This document shows, piece by piece, positions 50,304 through 59,478 of a DNA stretch of 64,000 bases. The position numbers and the translations under genes were made by a program. Each line of letters begins with the position of its first letter. Position 1 is the stretch's first letter. Under the pieces are notes generated by a model that did not search any database, had not been told where the DNA came from, and worked only from the letters and a program-made list of their open reading frames with translations. Location: the NCBI RefSeq assembly GCF_000177675.1, contig NZ_ADGX01000015.1, forward strand, positions 27,788 to 91,787. Direction: 5' to 3'. Source of the DNA: Parafrankia sp. EUN1f. Its GTDB lineage: Bacteria > Actinomycetota > Actinomycetes > Frankiales > Frankiaceae.

Positions 50304-51752
50304 TCAGCGCGTGCTCGCCGCCAGCACCTGCGGCGGTGTCGCCGCGGGGCTCGGCCGGGCGCCGACGTCGCCGCGGCGCAGGTAGCACAGCCAGGTGACG
50401 ACGGCCATCACGACGAACAGGCCGACATAGACCCACAGGGCCGGGGCGATCGTTCCGTAGGCCTTGTTCGACTCGGCGTAGATGATCGGCACCAGGAATC
50501 CGCCGAAGGCGCCGACCGCGGAGCAGATGCCGATGGCGCCGGCGGCCTCCCGCCGGGCCCTCAGCATGGCCGTGGGGGTTCCGCCGTCGCGGGCCCCGCG
50601 GGCGGCGAAGATGGCCGGGATCATCCGGTAGGTCGAGCCGTTCCCGATGCCGCTGGCGAGGAACAGCAGCATGAACGAGGCGAAGAACAGCCCGAAGCTC
50701 GGCCGGTCGAGGATTCCGCCGCGGCGGCCGATCGACGCCACCGCGCCGAGACCGCCCAGCGTCATGACCGCGAAGGCTGCGACGGTCACCTTCGCGCCGC
50801 CGATCCGGTCGCCGAGCTTTCCGCCGAGCGGGCGGGCGACCGAACCGACCAGCGCGCCGAGAAATCCGTAGCTGAGAGCGACATCCGGCCGGTTGAACAG
50901 TGCCGGGTTCTTCAGCAGTGCGGGAAACGCCGACGAATATCCGATGAAGGAGCCGAAAGTGCCGATGTAAAGAAACGACATGATCCAGGTCTGGCCGCGC
51001 CGGGCCGCCGACGCGATGGAACCGAAGTCCGCCTTCGCCTCGGAGAGGTTGTCCATGAACAACAGTGCCCCGACCGCCGCGACAATCGCCAGCGGAATGT
51101 AGATCAGCCCGATCCGGGCCAGCGCGGTACCGGTTCCGGCCGCGATCACGACGGCGCCGAGCTTCTGGATCACGGCGACGCCGAGGTTGCCGCCGGCCGC
51201 GTTGAGCCCGAGCGCCCAGCCCTTCTCCTTCTCCGGGTAGAAGAAGGAGATGTTCGTCATGGACGAGGCGAAGTTCCCGCCCCCGACGCCGGCGACGGCG
51301 GCGATCGCCAGCAGCGCGCCGAAGGACAGCTCGGGCTGCCGCACCGCCCACATCATCAGCCCACAGGGCACGACCAGCAGCAGCGCGGAGAAGACCGTCC
51401 AGTTACGGCCGCCGAAGACGGGAACCGCGAAGGTGTAGGGCAGCCGGAGGAAGGCTCCGACCCCGGACGGCACCGCGACGAGCCAGAGCTGCTGGTCGAT
51501 GGTCAGCGCGAAGCCGGCGGGGCCCGGACCGCCGTCGGCGTTCGCACCCATCTTGACGACCAGGATGCTCCACATGACCCATACGGAGAACCCGAAGTGC
51601 TCGGCGATGACCGACAGCACCAGGTTGCGCCGGGCGATCCGGCGCCCGGTCTCGTTCCAGAACACGGGATCTTCCGGATGCCAGTCGTCGATCCATCGTC
51701 CGGACCGGCTGGTGCGCCGGTCCGGATTCCTGCCGGTGCTGGGCGCGCTCAT
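50304..51752 (-). CDS. narK: Nitrate/nitrite transporter, major facilitator superfamily
   Basis: 482 residues with about twelve membrane segments. NarK/NasA transporter features include the FGFSVWVMWSILVVKMGAN start, GVGGGNFASSMTNISFFYPEKEKGWALGLNAAGGNLGVA (the nitrate signature with conserved Gly-rich helix) and a second GIGNGSTYRMIPAIF. It imports nitrate across the cytoplasmic membrane. ATG 51752 has GAGGAG five bases upstream; the frame running to 53888 is antisense to the nitrate reductase gene. Divergent from nasA with a GlnR-like site between. Confidence 0.95.
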   Translation of the reverse strand: MSAPSTGRNPDRRTSRSGRWIDDWHPEDPVFWNETGRRIARRNLVLSVIAEHFGFSVWVMWSILVVKMGANADGGPGPAGFALTIDQQLWLVAVPSGVGAFLRLPYTFAVPVFGGRNWTVFSALLLVVPCGLMMWAVRQPELSFGALLAIAAVAGVGGGNFASSMTNISFFYPEKEKGWALGLNAAGGNLGVAVIQKLGAVVIAAGTGTALARIGLIYIPLAIVAAVGALLFMDNLSEAKADFGSIASAARRGQTWIMSFLYIGTFGSFIGYSSAFPALLKNPALFNRPDVALSYGFLGALVGSVARPLGGKLGDRIGGAKVTVAAFAVMTLGGLGAVASIGRRGGILDRPSFGLFFASFMLLFLASGIGNGSTYRMIPAIFAARGARDGGTPTAMLRARREAAGAIGICSAVGAFGGFLVPIIYAESNKAYGTIAPALWVYVGLFVVMAVVTWLCYLRRGDVGARPSPAATPPQVLAASTR

Positions 51753-52109
51753 GGGGGCTCCTCGGGGGAGATTCGCGATATACATCGGGCAGAACCTGTC
51801 GCGACAGCACGTTAGGAGCTGGCTGTTTCGGGGCGCCTGGCCGGTCATTACACGGCGGGAAAACAGTGCTCTCACCGGGCGAGGGCAGGCGGTGAGAGCC
51901 GGTGGGTTCACAATGCCAAGACGGCCGGTGTGCGGCGGCGGTAATCGGCGGACCGGGTCGGTGTGACACCGGTGAAACGCGCTCATCCTATGGTCTGATC
52001 CGGGCGCACCGGCCCGGCTGTTCCGGCAGTGCCGGCCGGATTCGGCCGGAATTGGCTGGTGCCGTCGATGTGTCATTCCGGGTGTCGACTTCTTGCGGAG
52101 GGGGAGTGG
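51753..52109. other. narK-nasA divergent control region
   Basis: 357 bases. It contains a GlnR-like half site at 51963-51978, a weaker similar arrangement at 51847-51862 (ATTAC, six bases, GGAAA), and a 9-bp stem hairpin at 51868-51899. No gene is visible. Confidence 0.55.
51963..51978 (+). promoter_or_regulatory. GlnR-like binding site
   Basis: GTGAC, six bases, GAAAC: an exact match to the GTNAC-n6-GAAAC element bound by GlnR in streptomycetes and other actinobacteria. The second element of a full site is degenerate. It lies 132 bases ahead of nasA and between it and narK, both known GlnR targets elsewhere. Confidence 0.55.
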
Positions 52110-54026
52110 GTGACCGCGTCCGGGACGACGAGGACAGTGTGCTCGTACTGCGGGGTCGGCTGCGGCATGGTCCTCGACATCGCCGCGGGGCCGGACGGCC
52201 GTCGCCGGGTCAGCCGTGTGAAAGGGGACAAGGCGCACCCCGCGAACCGGGGCCGACTGTGCACGAAGGGCGCGACCAGCGCCGACATGCTCGCGGCCCC
52301 GGGCCGGCTCGGGACGGCACGGATTCGTCCACGGCGCGGCGGCGAGCCGGTCGACGTCGGGCTGGACGAGGCCGTCGGCACGGTCGCCCACCGGCTGCGG
52401 TCGATCATCGACGAGCACGGCCCCGACGCGGTCGCGCTCTACGTGTCGGGCCAGCTGACCCTGGAGGCGCAGTACCTCGCGAACAAGCTGGCCAAGGGTT
52501 TCCTGGGCACCAACCAGATCGAGTCGAACTCCCGGCTGTGCATGGCCAGCGCGGGCAGCGGCTACAAGCTGTCGCTCGGCGCCGACGGCCCGCCAGGTTC
52601 CTACGACGACTTCGACCACGCCGAGGTGTTCCTGGTCATCGGGTCGAACATGGCCGACTGCCATCCCATCCTGTTCCTCCGCCTGATGGAGCGGGTTCAC
52701 GCCGGTGCGCGGCTGATCGTCGTCGACCCGCGGCGTACCGCCACGGCGGAGAAGGCGGACCTGTTCCTCCAGATCCGTCCCGGCACCGATCTCGCACTGC
52801 TCAACGGGCTGCTGCACCTGCTTGTCGAGGGCGGTCACCTCGACGAGACCTTCATCGCCGAGCACACCGACGGGTGGGACCAGATGCCCGGGTTCCTGGC
52901 CGACTACCCGCCGTCGACGGTCGCCGAACGGACCGGGCTCACCGAAGCGGACCTGCGCCGCGCCGCCGAATGGATCGCCGACGCGGGCGCGACCTGGATG
53001 AGCTGCTGGACGATGGGTCTCAACCAGAGCACCCACGGCACCTGGAACACCAACGCGCTGATCAACCTGCATCTGGCGACGGGAGCGATCTGCCGGCGCG
53101 GTGCCGGGCCGTTCTCGCTGACCGGCCAGCCGAACGCGATGGGCGGCCGGGAGATGGGCTATATGGGACCCGGCCTGCCCGGGCAGCGTTCGGTGCAGGT
53201 CGAGGCCGACCGGGCGTTCGTCGAGCGGCAGTGGGACCTGCCTGCCGGCACCCTGCGGCCGGACGTCGATGGTCAGGGCACCATCGAGATGTTCCAGCGG
53301 ATGGCCGCCGGTCAGATCAAGGCCTGCTGGATCATCTGCACCAACCCGGTGGCGTCGGTCGGCAACCGCTCGACGGTGCTCGACGGCCTCGCCGCGGCCG
53401 AGCTGGTCGTCGTCCAGGACGCCTACGCCGACACCGAGACCGCAACCCACGCCGACGTGCTCCTGCCGGCGGCGATGTGGGGGGAGGCGGACGGCATAAT
53501 GATCAACTCTGAGCGGAACCTGACCCTGACCAGCGCGGTCGTCGACCCGCCCGGTGCGGCCCTGCCCGACTGGCAGCTCATCGCCCGGGTCGCGGCGGCG
53601 ATGGGCTTCGCCGACGCCTTCGACTACGCCAGCGCCGAGGAGGTCTTCGCCGAGATCCGCGCCTTCCACAACCCCGCGACCGGCTACGACCTGCGAGGCG
53701 TCAGCTATGAGCGGCTGCGGGCGGGGCCGGTGCAGTGGCCGGCCGCCCCCGGTTCCGCGGACCGCAACCCGATCCGCTACCGCAACGACGGTGTCAGCCA
53801 GCCGCTGCTGGAACGAGCCGACGGCACCCTTCCCGCGCTGCGCTTCCCGACGCCGACCGGCCGGGCCATGTTCCATCCTCGACCGCACCTGCCGCCGGCC
53901 GAGCTGTCCCGACGACGACTACCCGTTCCTGCTGAACACCGGGCGGCTGGCGCACCAGTGGCACACCCTGACCAAGACTGGCAAGGTCGCGAAACTCAAC
54001 AAGCTCAATCCAGGACCGTTCGTTGA
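52110..54026 (+). CDS. nasA: Assimilatory nitrate reductase catalytic part (frame ends after a frameshift)
   Basis: From GTG 52110 (GGAGGGGGAG upstream). [4Fe-4S] ligands CSYCGVGC and GRLCTKG at the N-terminus, the molybdenum-ligand Cys in [25 protein letters not shown], and TNPVASVGN identify a molybdopterin nitrate reductase of the NasA/NarB type. It reduces nitrate to nitrite. The correct protein sequence continues only to codon 53904 (PPAEL); after an extra T at 53907 this frame reads 40 residues of Arg/Pro-rich nonsense to a stop at 54026, while the remaining domain continues in the next frame. The functional gene would span 52110-56574. Confidence 0.9.
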   Translation: MTASGTTRTVCSYCGVGCGMVLDIAAGPDGRRRVSRVKGDKAHPANRGRLCTKGATSADMLAAPGRLGTARIRPRRGGEPVDVGLDEAVGTVAHRLRSIIDEHGPDAVALYVSGQLTLEAQYLANKLAKGFLGTNQIESNSRLCMASAGSGYKLSLGADGPPGSYDDFDHAEVFLVIGSNMADCHPILFLRLMERVHAGARLIVVDPRRTATAEKADLFLQIRPGTDLALLNGLLHLLVEGGHLDETFIAEHTDGWDQMPGFLADYPPSTVAERTGLTEADLRRAAEWIADAGATWMSCWTMGLNQSTHGTWNTNALINLHLATGAICRRGAGPFSLTGQPNAMGGREMGYMGPGLPGQRSVQVEADRAFVERQWDLPAGTLRPDVDGQGTIEMFQRMAAGQIKACWIICTNPVASVGNRSTVLDGLAAAELVVVQDAYADTETATHADVLLPAAMWGEADGIMINSERNLTLTSAVVDPPGAALPDWQLIARVAAAMGFADAFDYASAEEVFAEIRAFHNPATGYDLRGVSYERLRAGPVQWPAAPGSADRNPIRYRNDGVSQPLLERADGTLPALRFPTPTGRAMFHPRPHLPPAELSRRRLPVPAEHRAAGAPVAHPDQDWQGRETQQAQSRTVR

Positions 54027-56574
54027 GATCAACCCGCTGGACGCCGCCGCGCTCGGGGTCACCGCCGGTGACCGGATTGAGATCGCCTCGCGCCGTGGCC
54101 GCGCCGTGCTGCCCGTGGTCGTCTCGGACCGGGTGCTGCCAGGCGGCTGCTTCGCCCCGTTTCACTGGAACGACCTGTTCGGCGCCCAGCTCAGCATCAA
54201 CGCGGTCACCAGCGACGCCGTCGACCCGGTCTCGTTCCAGCCTGAGCTGAAGGTCTGCGCGGTCTCCCTGACCAGGGTCGCCGCACCGGCTCCACCCGTG
54301 ACCGCACCGGCTCCACCCGTGACCGCACCGGCTCAGCCGGCGACTGCACCGGCATCACCTGCATCACCGATGCCACCGGCACCACCGATGCCACCGGCAC
54401 CACTGATGCCACCGATGCCAGCGCTGCCGACGGTTGGCCCAGGGCCCGGACCGGGTGCGGCAGATGTGCCGGCTGCCGCACCGGTGGCGCGGGTTGTGAT
54501 CGAGACGCTGGGCGCGGCGCTCGGTGTCGGCCTCGCCCCGCCGGACCTCACCGACCCGCAGCGCCAGTACCTCGCCGGCTTCCTCTCCGCGCTGGCGACC
54601 ATGCCGCCGGCCGCGGGCCAGCCGCCGCGACTGCCCGCCGACGCACCCTTCGACGCGGGACGTCTGCAGTGGGTGAACGGCTTCCTCGCCGCCGGGTTGG
54701 CCGCCCCCGCGCCGCGAGTTCCGGCGGTGCCAAGCCAGGTCAGGCGACAGATGCCGGACGTCGCAACCGCGGACCCGGAAGTGCGGGGGGAGAGGGGGGC
54801 CAGTGGGGACAAGGGGGACAGCGGGAACAGCACGGTTCGGGTGCTGTGGGCCTCCCAGACCGGCAACGCCGAAGACGCCGCGGCCACCGTGCGGGATCGG
54901 CTGCGGGACGCCGGATGGCACGTGCACCTCCACGACATGGCCGCTCCGGCCGGCGAACTGCTCCTCGCTCCGGGTGACCTGCTGGTGGTGACGAGCACCT
55001 TCGGCGACGGCGACGCCCCGGACAACGGCGCGCGCTTCTGGGACGCGGTGAGCGCCGCGGACGCCCCGCGCCTGGACGGTCGGCGTTTCGCCGTGCTGGC
55101 GCTCGGCGACTCCAGCTACGCGGACTTCTGCGGCCACGGGCGTCGTCTCGACCGGCGCCTGGCCGAGCTCGGCGGGGCGCGGCTCGTCGGCCGGGTCGAC
55201 TGCGAACCCGACTACCTCGGCACCCTGGACGACTGGCTGGAGGAGGTCATGGCGGCGCTGAGGGCGGCGCCCCCAGGCCCGGCCGTCGCGAGCCGTGATC
55301 CGTCGGCGACCACGACTGCCACCGAGTTCGGGGCCGTGACCGCGACCGCGGCCGGCGTCGGCGCTCGGGCCGGTGCTCGGGCTGGCGTTCGCGCCGGGGC
55401 TGGGCCTGGGGTCGGCGCTGGCGCTCGGGCGGGCACCGGGGCCACGTCCGGGTCAGCGTCGGCTGGCGCCGCCCGGACGGTGACGCTGCTCGGCAACCGT
55501 CTTCTGACCACGGACCGTTCGAGCAAGGAGGTACGAAGGGTCACCTTTGACCTGACTGGCGGTGGGCTGGAATACGCGGCAGGTGACGCCCTGGGCGTCT
55601 GGCCGACGAACAGTCCCGCCCTGGTGGACGAGTGGCTCGCCGCGACCGGCCTCGACCCGCACACCGACGTCCAGACCGGCGACAACGGGCGACTGCCGCT
55701 GCTGGAGGCATTGCGTCATTGCCTGGACATCACCACGGTCCGGCCCGATCTGCTGCGTTTTGTTGCCGACCGTACCGACGACCCTCACCTGCGCACCCTG
55801 CTGCGGCCCGGCAACCAGCTCGAGCTGGAGAAATGGAGATGGGGGCGGCAGGCTGTCGACGTCCTCAACGAGCACCCGGTGCGCGCGGATGCCGCAGACT
55901 GGCTCACGGTGCTGAGCCCGCTGCGGCCGCGACTGTACTCGATCTCGTCCTCGCCGCTGGTGGATCCGCGGACGGTGAGCCTGACCGTGTCCGTTGTTCG
56001 ATTCACGGGAAGCGACGACCGCCCCCGCGGCGGCGTGTGCTCCACGTTTCTCGCCGCCGCGGAGCCGGGACGTCCGGTGCGTGTCTTCCTGAAACCCGCA
56101 CCGCACTTCCGCCCGCCGGCCGATGACGCGACGCCGGTGATCATGATTGGTCCGGGGACTGGCATCGCGCCGTTCATCGGGTTCCTGCAGGATCGCCAGG
56201 CCCGCGGGGCTTCCGGCCCGAACTGGCTGTTCTTCGGTGAACAGCGCCGGGCCACCGACTACTACTACGCCGACGAGCTGGCCGCGTTCACCGCCGCCGG
56301 CACCCTGACCCGGCTGGGACTGGCGTTCTCCCGCGACCAGCGGGCCAAGATCTACGTGCAGGATCGGATGCGTGAACAGGGCGCGCGGCTGTGGACCTGG
56401 TTGAACGACGGTGCCCATGTGTATGTCTGCGGCGACGCGGCCCGAATGGCCCGGGACGTCGATCAGGCATTGCGCGATGTCGTCGCTACCTACGGCAATC
56501 TCGATGCCGACGATGCGATGGCCTACGTCCGGCAGCTTGCCGCCGATCGGCGCTATGTCCGCGACGTGTACTGA
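53908..56574 (+). CDS. Nitrate reductase C-terminal domain fused to CysJ-like flavoprotein (downstream half of frameshifted gene)
   Basis: Starting at [25 protein letters not shown] this frame gives the missing molybdopterin-dinucleotide-binding domain of NasA (to about 54280). A Pro/Ala-rich linker with repeats, a flavodoxin domain ([36 protein letters not shown]) and an Ala/Gly linker follow. The last part is a sulfite-reductase-flavoprotein-type FAD/NADPH reductase ([34 protein letters not shown], ending YVRDVY). The whole would be a self-sufficient NADPH-nitrate reductase. There is no start codon or ribosome site at the junction, so expression needs frameshifting, a sequence correction, or the gene is dead. 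Both halves look well conserved. Confidence 0.88.
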   Translation, partial: PDDDYPFLLNTGRLAHQWHTLTKTGKVAKLNKLNPGPFVEINPLDAAALGVTAGDRIEIASRRGRAVLPVVVSDRVLPGGCFAPFHWNDLFGAQLSINAVTSDAVDPVSFQPELKVCAVSLTRVAAPAPPVTAPAPPVTAPAQPATAPASPASPMPPAPPMPPAPLMPPMPALPTVGPGPGPGAADVPAAAPVARVVIETLGAALGVGLAPPDLTDPQRQYLAGFLSALATMPPAAGQPPRLPADAPFDAGRLQWVNGFLAAGLAAPAPRVPAVPSQVRRQMPDVATADPEVRGERGASGDKGDSGNSTVRVLWASQTGNAEDAAATVRDRLRDAGWHVHLHDMAAPAGELLLAPGDLLVVTSTFGDGDAPDNGARFWDAVSAADAPRLDGRRFAVLALGDSSYADFCGHGRRLDRRLAELGGARLVGRVDCEPDYLGTLDDWLEEVMAALRAAPPGPAVASRDPSATTTATEFGAVTATAAGVGARAGARAGVRAGAGPGVGAGARAGTGATSGSASAGAARTVTLLGNRLLTTDRSSKEVRRVTFDLTGGGLEYAAGDALGVWPTNSPALVDEWLAATGLDPHTDVQTGDNGRLPLLEALRHCLDITTVRPDLLRFVADRTDDPHLRTLLRPGNQLELEKWRWGRQAVDVLNEHPVRADAADWLTVLSPLRPRLYSISSSPLVDPRTVSLTVSVVRFTGSDDRPRGGVCSTFLAAAEPGRPVRVFLKPAPHFRPPADDATPVIMIGPGTGIAPFIGFLQDRQARGASGPNWLFFGEQRRATDYYYADELAAFTAAGTLTRLGLAFSRDQRAKIYVQDRMREQGARLWTWLNDGAHVYVCGDAARMARDVDQALRDVVATYGNLDADDAMAYVRQLAADRRYVRDVY
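54281..54337 (+). repeat. 21-bp tandem repeats in the inter-domain linker
   Basis: Two perfect 21-bp units (54281-54301, 54302-54322) and a partial third encode repeats of AAPAPPVT type. A second repeat with GATGCCACCGGCACCAC units follows at about 54368-54417. Together they form a flexible linker. Confidence 0.8.
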
Positions 56575-56814
56575 TTCCGTCGTTTCGCCGCGGTGCCGTT
56601 TGCCCGGACCGACGTGTTGTGACCGTGGTGTTGCGGGGAGCGGCGGAGGCCTCCTCGGGGGGAGGCCGTGCCGCTGGCCTTTGCAACCAGGTCGTTTCGG
56701 GTCGGTGAAGGGTGCCGTGTGCGGCGGACGGGCCTGCGCGTAGCGTGCCAGCATCGGGCCCACGGGTCGGACGCCGCAAGGTGCCGGCTCGACGCGGATC
56801 GAAGGGCGGGGGAC
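56575..56814. other. Intergenic region with terminator-like hairpin
   Basis: 240 bases after the nitrate reductase. A hairpin with GGCCTCC (56648-56654) and GGAGGCC (56661-56667) inside a larger GCGGC/GCCGC frame probably ends the nitrate reductase transcript. The rest shows no gene. Confidence 0.45.
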
Positions 56815-57369
56815 ATGCTGACAATGTTCTGCTTCGACGGGCTTGCCGTCATCGTCGAGGATCTCTGCTTCACCGAATCCGAGGCTGCTCCCAACCAGGA
56901 AGGCCCGGGATCCGGTCCGTGGCCGCAACCCGGGCCGCCGCCTCATTCGCCGCCGGAGCGGGAACTGGGGCTGGAGCCGCAGCTGGAGTCGCCGCCGGAG
57001 CTGGAGCTCGAGCCGGAGCCGGAGTCCCAGCGGGGTGTGCGGGTGGAGCTTCGGCTCATCGAACGTCAGTCGCGGTTCGGATCGCTTCCTGCCTCACGGC
57101 GGGCCGCTGGCGACGATGCGCTGTTCCGGGTGGATCTTCCGGAGTCGTGGTGGCGGCGGCTTCCGGACGATCCCGTCATCTGGCTGGAATCCAGGCTCGC
57201 GGACCCGGTGTGCCTGCTCGCCGGTGCCGGCATCGTCGACCTGGACAGCTACCAGTCGGCCGCGGCCGGGATGCGCGACACTCTCCCCGAGATCATCCGA
57301 ACGGTCGCGACGATGCTGGAGCGGGTGCGCGCCGGGCAGCTTGCTGTGCTACCCGGCCGCGCTGCCTGA
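56815..57369 (+). CDS. Unrecognised 184-residue protein
   Basis: From ATG 56815 with a GGCGGGGGA purine stretch just upstream. An N-terminal strand-like segment MLTMFCFDGLAVIVEDL leads to an acidic linker rich in Pro and Glu (about 25-70), then a compact domain. That domain runs from GVRVELRLIERQSRFGSL, through DDALFRVDLPESWWRRLPDDPVIWLESRLADPVCLLAGAGIVDL, to a C-terminal helix DTLPEIIRTVATMLERVRAG. No signal peptide or membrane segment. I do not recognise the family. It is convergent with the NmrA-like gene and follows the nitrate reductase by 240 bases. Confidence 0.65.
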   Translation: MLTMFCFDGLAVIVEDLCFTESEAAPNQEGPGSGPWPQPGPPPHSPPERELGLEPQLESPPELELEPEPESQRGVRVELRLIERQSRFGSLPASRRAAGDDALFRVDLPESWWRRLPDDPVIWLESRLADPVCLLAGAGIVDLDSYQSAAAGMRDTLPEIIRTVATMLERVRAGQLAVLPGRAA

Positions 57370-57383
57370 CGAAGGACGGGTTC

Positions 57384-58274
57384 TCAGCCCAGAACGGCCG
57401 GCCGCAGCACCTCCTCGCACCAGCGCCGGAAGCTGGTCGGTGAGGCGGCGTGCGGCGTGCGCGGCTCGGCGTTGTCAAGGCCGTTGTTCTTTGCGCGCAT
57501 CATGTCGACCATCGCCTCGATCATGGCCGTGGACTGGCCCTGCCCGGCGAGCGTCGCCCGGAACTGCTCCTCCGTGACCTGCTGGAAGCGGATCGGCCGG
57601 TCGAACACGTCCGACATGATGCGGGCCATGTCGTTGCCGGACAGGTCCTCGGGGCCGAGAACCGGGACGCTTTCCAGCCCGCTCCACGACACATCCGCAA
57701 GTAGCCTGCTTGCCGCGGCGGCGATGTCGCGGGTGGCGCAGGTCGGAAGGCGCCGATCCCCGTCCAGGGGGAGGAAGAACATCCCCTGGGCACGGATCGC
57801 GGCGACCTGGCGCAGCATGTTCTCCATGAACGACGGCAGTGCCAGCGACCGATAGCTCACGCCGGTGGCGGCGATCAGATCGTCCATCGCCAGTGAGAGC
57901 GACACCAGGCCCGCGTTCCCGGCGAGCGCCGGTGCGGTTCCGCGACCGAGGGCCGAGACGCCGACGACCCGCTGCACCTGATGGCGGACGAACGCGTCGC
58001 ACGCCGGCTGGGTGAACTCCAGATAGCTGGCTTTGAGATCTTCCGCTGTGGGGTCGGGCGGCACCAGCCAGAAGACGGCCGCGGCACCGTCGAACGCCTC
58101 GTTCACGACGTCGGCGTCACCGTGTGAGCCACGGACAACCTCCACGCGGTCGCGGACCTGGGCCGGGAGCCGAGTGGGATCACGGACGATCACTCGAACG
58201 GACTCCCCGTCGCGCAGCAGGTTCGCGAGCACCTGCCGGCCGATGTTGCCCGTGGGGGTGGTGACAACGATCAT
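57384..58274 (-). CDS. NmrA-like NAD(P)-binding protein
   Basis: 296 residues from ATG 58274 (GGGAGCC upstream). Starts MIVVTTPTGNIGRQVLANLLRDGESVRVIVRDP, an atypical-SDR Rossmann fold, then AVFWLVPPDPTAEDLKASYLEF and VVGVSALGRG. No catalytic Tyr-x3-Lys is seen. Relatives are either quinone/NAD(P)-sensing regulators or isoflavone-reductase-type enzymes. It is divergent from a LysR gene, the usual layout for a LysR target. Confidence 0.88.
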   Translation of the reverse strand: MIVVTTPTGNIGRQVLANLLRDGESVRVIVRDPTRLPAQVRDRVEVVRGSHGDADVVNEAFDGAAAVFWLVPPDPTAEDLKASYLEFTQPACDAFVRHQVQRVVGVSALGRGTAPALAGNAGLVSLSLAMDDLIAATGVSYRSLALPSFMENMLRQVAAIRAQGMFFLPLDGDRRLPTCATRDIAAAASRLLADVSWSGLESVPVLGPEDLSGNDMARIMSDVFDRPIRFQQVTEEQFRATLAGQGQSTAMIEAMVDMMRAKNNGLDNAEPRTPHAASPTSFRRWCEEVLRPAVLG

Positions 58275-58386
58275 GAAGGCTCCCGGTTGTCGTGTGCGAA
58301 GCGCGGTGCCCCGCGCAGGCTCAGTCAATGTCGGGGGGAGTAGGAACCGGAAGGATCATCTCGGTCTCCATTGATACCCTCCCGAT

Positions 58387-59478
58387 ATGAGCGAGCTGGA
58401 GGTGCGTCAGCTTCGATATTTCGTCGCCGTCGCCGAGGAGCTTCATTTCCGGCGGGCCGCCGACCGGCTGGGAATCGCTCAGCCCCCGCTCTCCAGAGCG
58501 ATCCGCGACCTGGAACGTCAGCTGGGTGTGCGGCTGCTCGAACGCACCACCCGCTCCGTCGTGCTCACCCCGGCCGGCGAGGGCCTGCTCCGGGACGCCA
58601 GGATCGCCCTCGACGCGGTCGGTGCCGCCGCGGCCCGGGCCCGCCACGCCGGCCTGCCGGAACCGCGGCTGCGTCTCGCGCTCAAAGCCGACTACGACGC
58701 CGGCCTGCTACCGCGGATCATCGCTGCCTACGAGCGTGCGGACGCGGCCATCCCGGTCGATCTGATCCTCGGCGGGCGGGATGAGCAGGCCCCGGCGCTG
58801 CGGGAGGGCCGGGCTGACGTCGCACTGCTTCCCGCACCCTTCGACGATCGCGACCTGGAGTTCGAGCCACTGCTGACCGAACCTCGCCTGGTGGCGCTGG
58901 CGGCAACGGACCCGCTCGCCGCCCGCCCCGACCTGTACCTGGCCGACCTCGCCGGCCGGCTCCTCCCGGACGGATCGCCGGCCGACCAGCCCGACTCGAG
59001 ACTGGCCGAGGCGGCTGACATCCCGTCCCCGGCTTCGTCCGTCGCTCCCGCGGTGGCTCCGGCCGTACTTCCGGCTGCCGACCGGCCCCGGGACCTCGCG
59101 CAGATCTTCAGCCTGGTCGAGCTGGGAAGGATCGTCTGGTTCCCTCCCGCCTCGCTGGTCCGGCGCCACCCCAGGCCGGACATCGCCTACCGACCTGTCC
59201 ACGATCTCGCTCCGTCCACCCTCGCCATGGCCTGGCCGCGAAACTCCCGCTCCCCGGCTGTCGCCGCCCTGGTGCATGCCGCGACAACCGTCGCGGCGAC
59301 AGCCACTGCCACATCCGTCGGCGCTTTTGCCGCGACTTCTGCCGGGGCCGGCAGCGATGCCGGGCTGGCTGTACGTTTCGGCGGGTTCGCTAGCTGGGAT
59401 GTCCAGCCAGAGCCAGATGGTGGACGAACCAGTCACGGGCCAGCACCGCCACCGCTTCCAGGGCGCCCGGCTGCGTGA
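58387..59478 (+). CDS. LysR family transcriptional regulator
   Basis: 363 residues, longer than the usual 300. The LysR HTH is complete: LRYFVAVAEELHFRRAADRLGIAQPPLSRAIRDLERQLGVRLLERTTRSVVLTPAG (residues 9-64). A shortened effector domain follows, with an Ala/Pro/Ser-rich insertion near 200-235, and a low-complexity Thr/Ala/Gly tail overlaps the 3' end of the convergent fusion gene by 89 bases. It is divergent from the NmrA-like gene, which it probably controls; the ATC-n12-GAT spacing at 58357-58374 may be its box. Confidence 0.85.
   Translation: MSELEVRQLRYFVAVAEELHFRRAADRLGIAQPPLSRAIRDLERQLGVRLLERTTRSVVLTPAGEGLLRDARIALDAVGAAAARARHAGLPEPRLRLALKADYDAGLLPRIIAAYERADAAIPVDLILGGRDEQAPALREGRADVALLPAPFDDRDLEFEPLLTEPRLVALAATDPLAARPDLYLADLAGRLLPDGSPADQPDSRLAEAADIPSPASSVAPAVAPAVLPAADRPRDLAQIFSLVELGRIVWFPPASLVRRHPRPDIAYRPVHDLAPSTLAMAWPRNSRSPAVAALVHAATTVAATATATSVGAFAATSAGAGSDAGLAVRFGGFASWDVQPEPDGGRTSHGPAPPPLPGRPAA

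Noticed and set aside
51753..53888. N-terminal extension of the narK frame by over 700 codons
   Set aside because: It runs antisense through the nitrate reductase gene. ATG 51752 has an excellent ribosome site and gives the normal transporter length.
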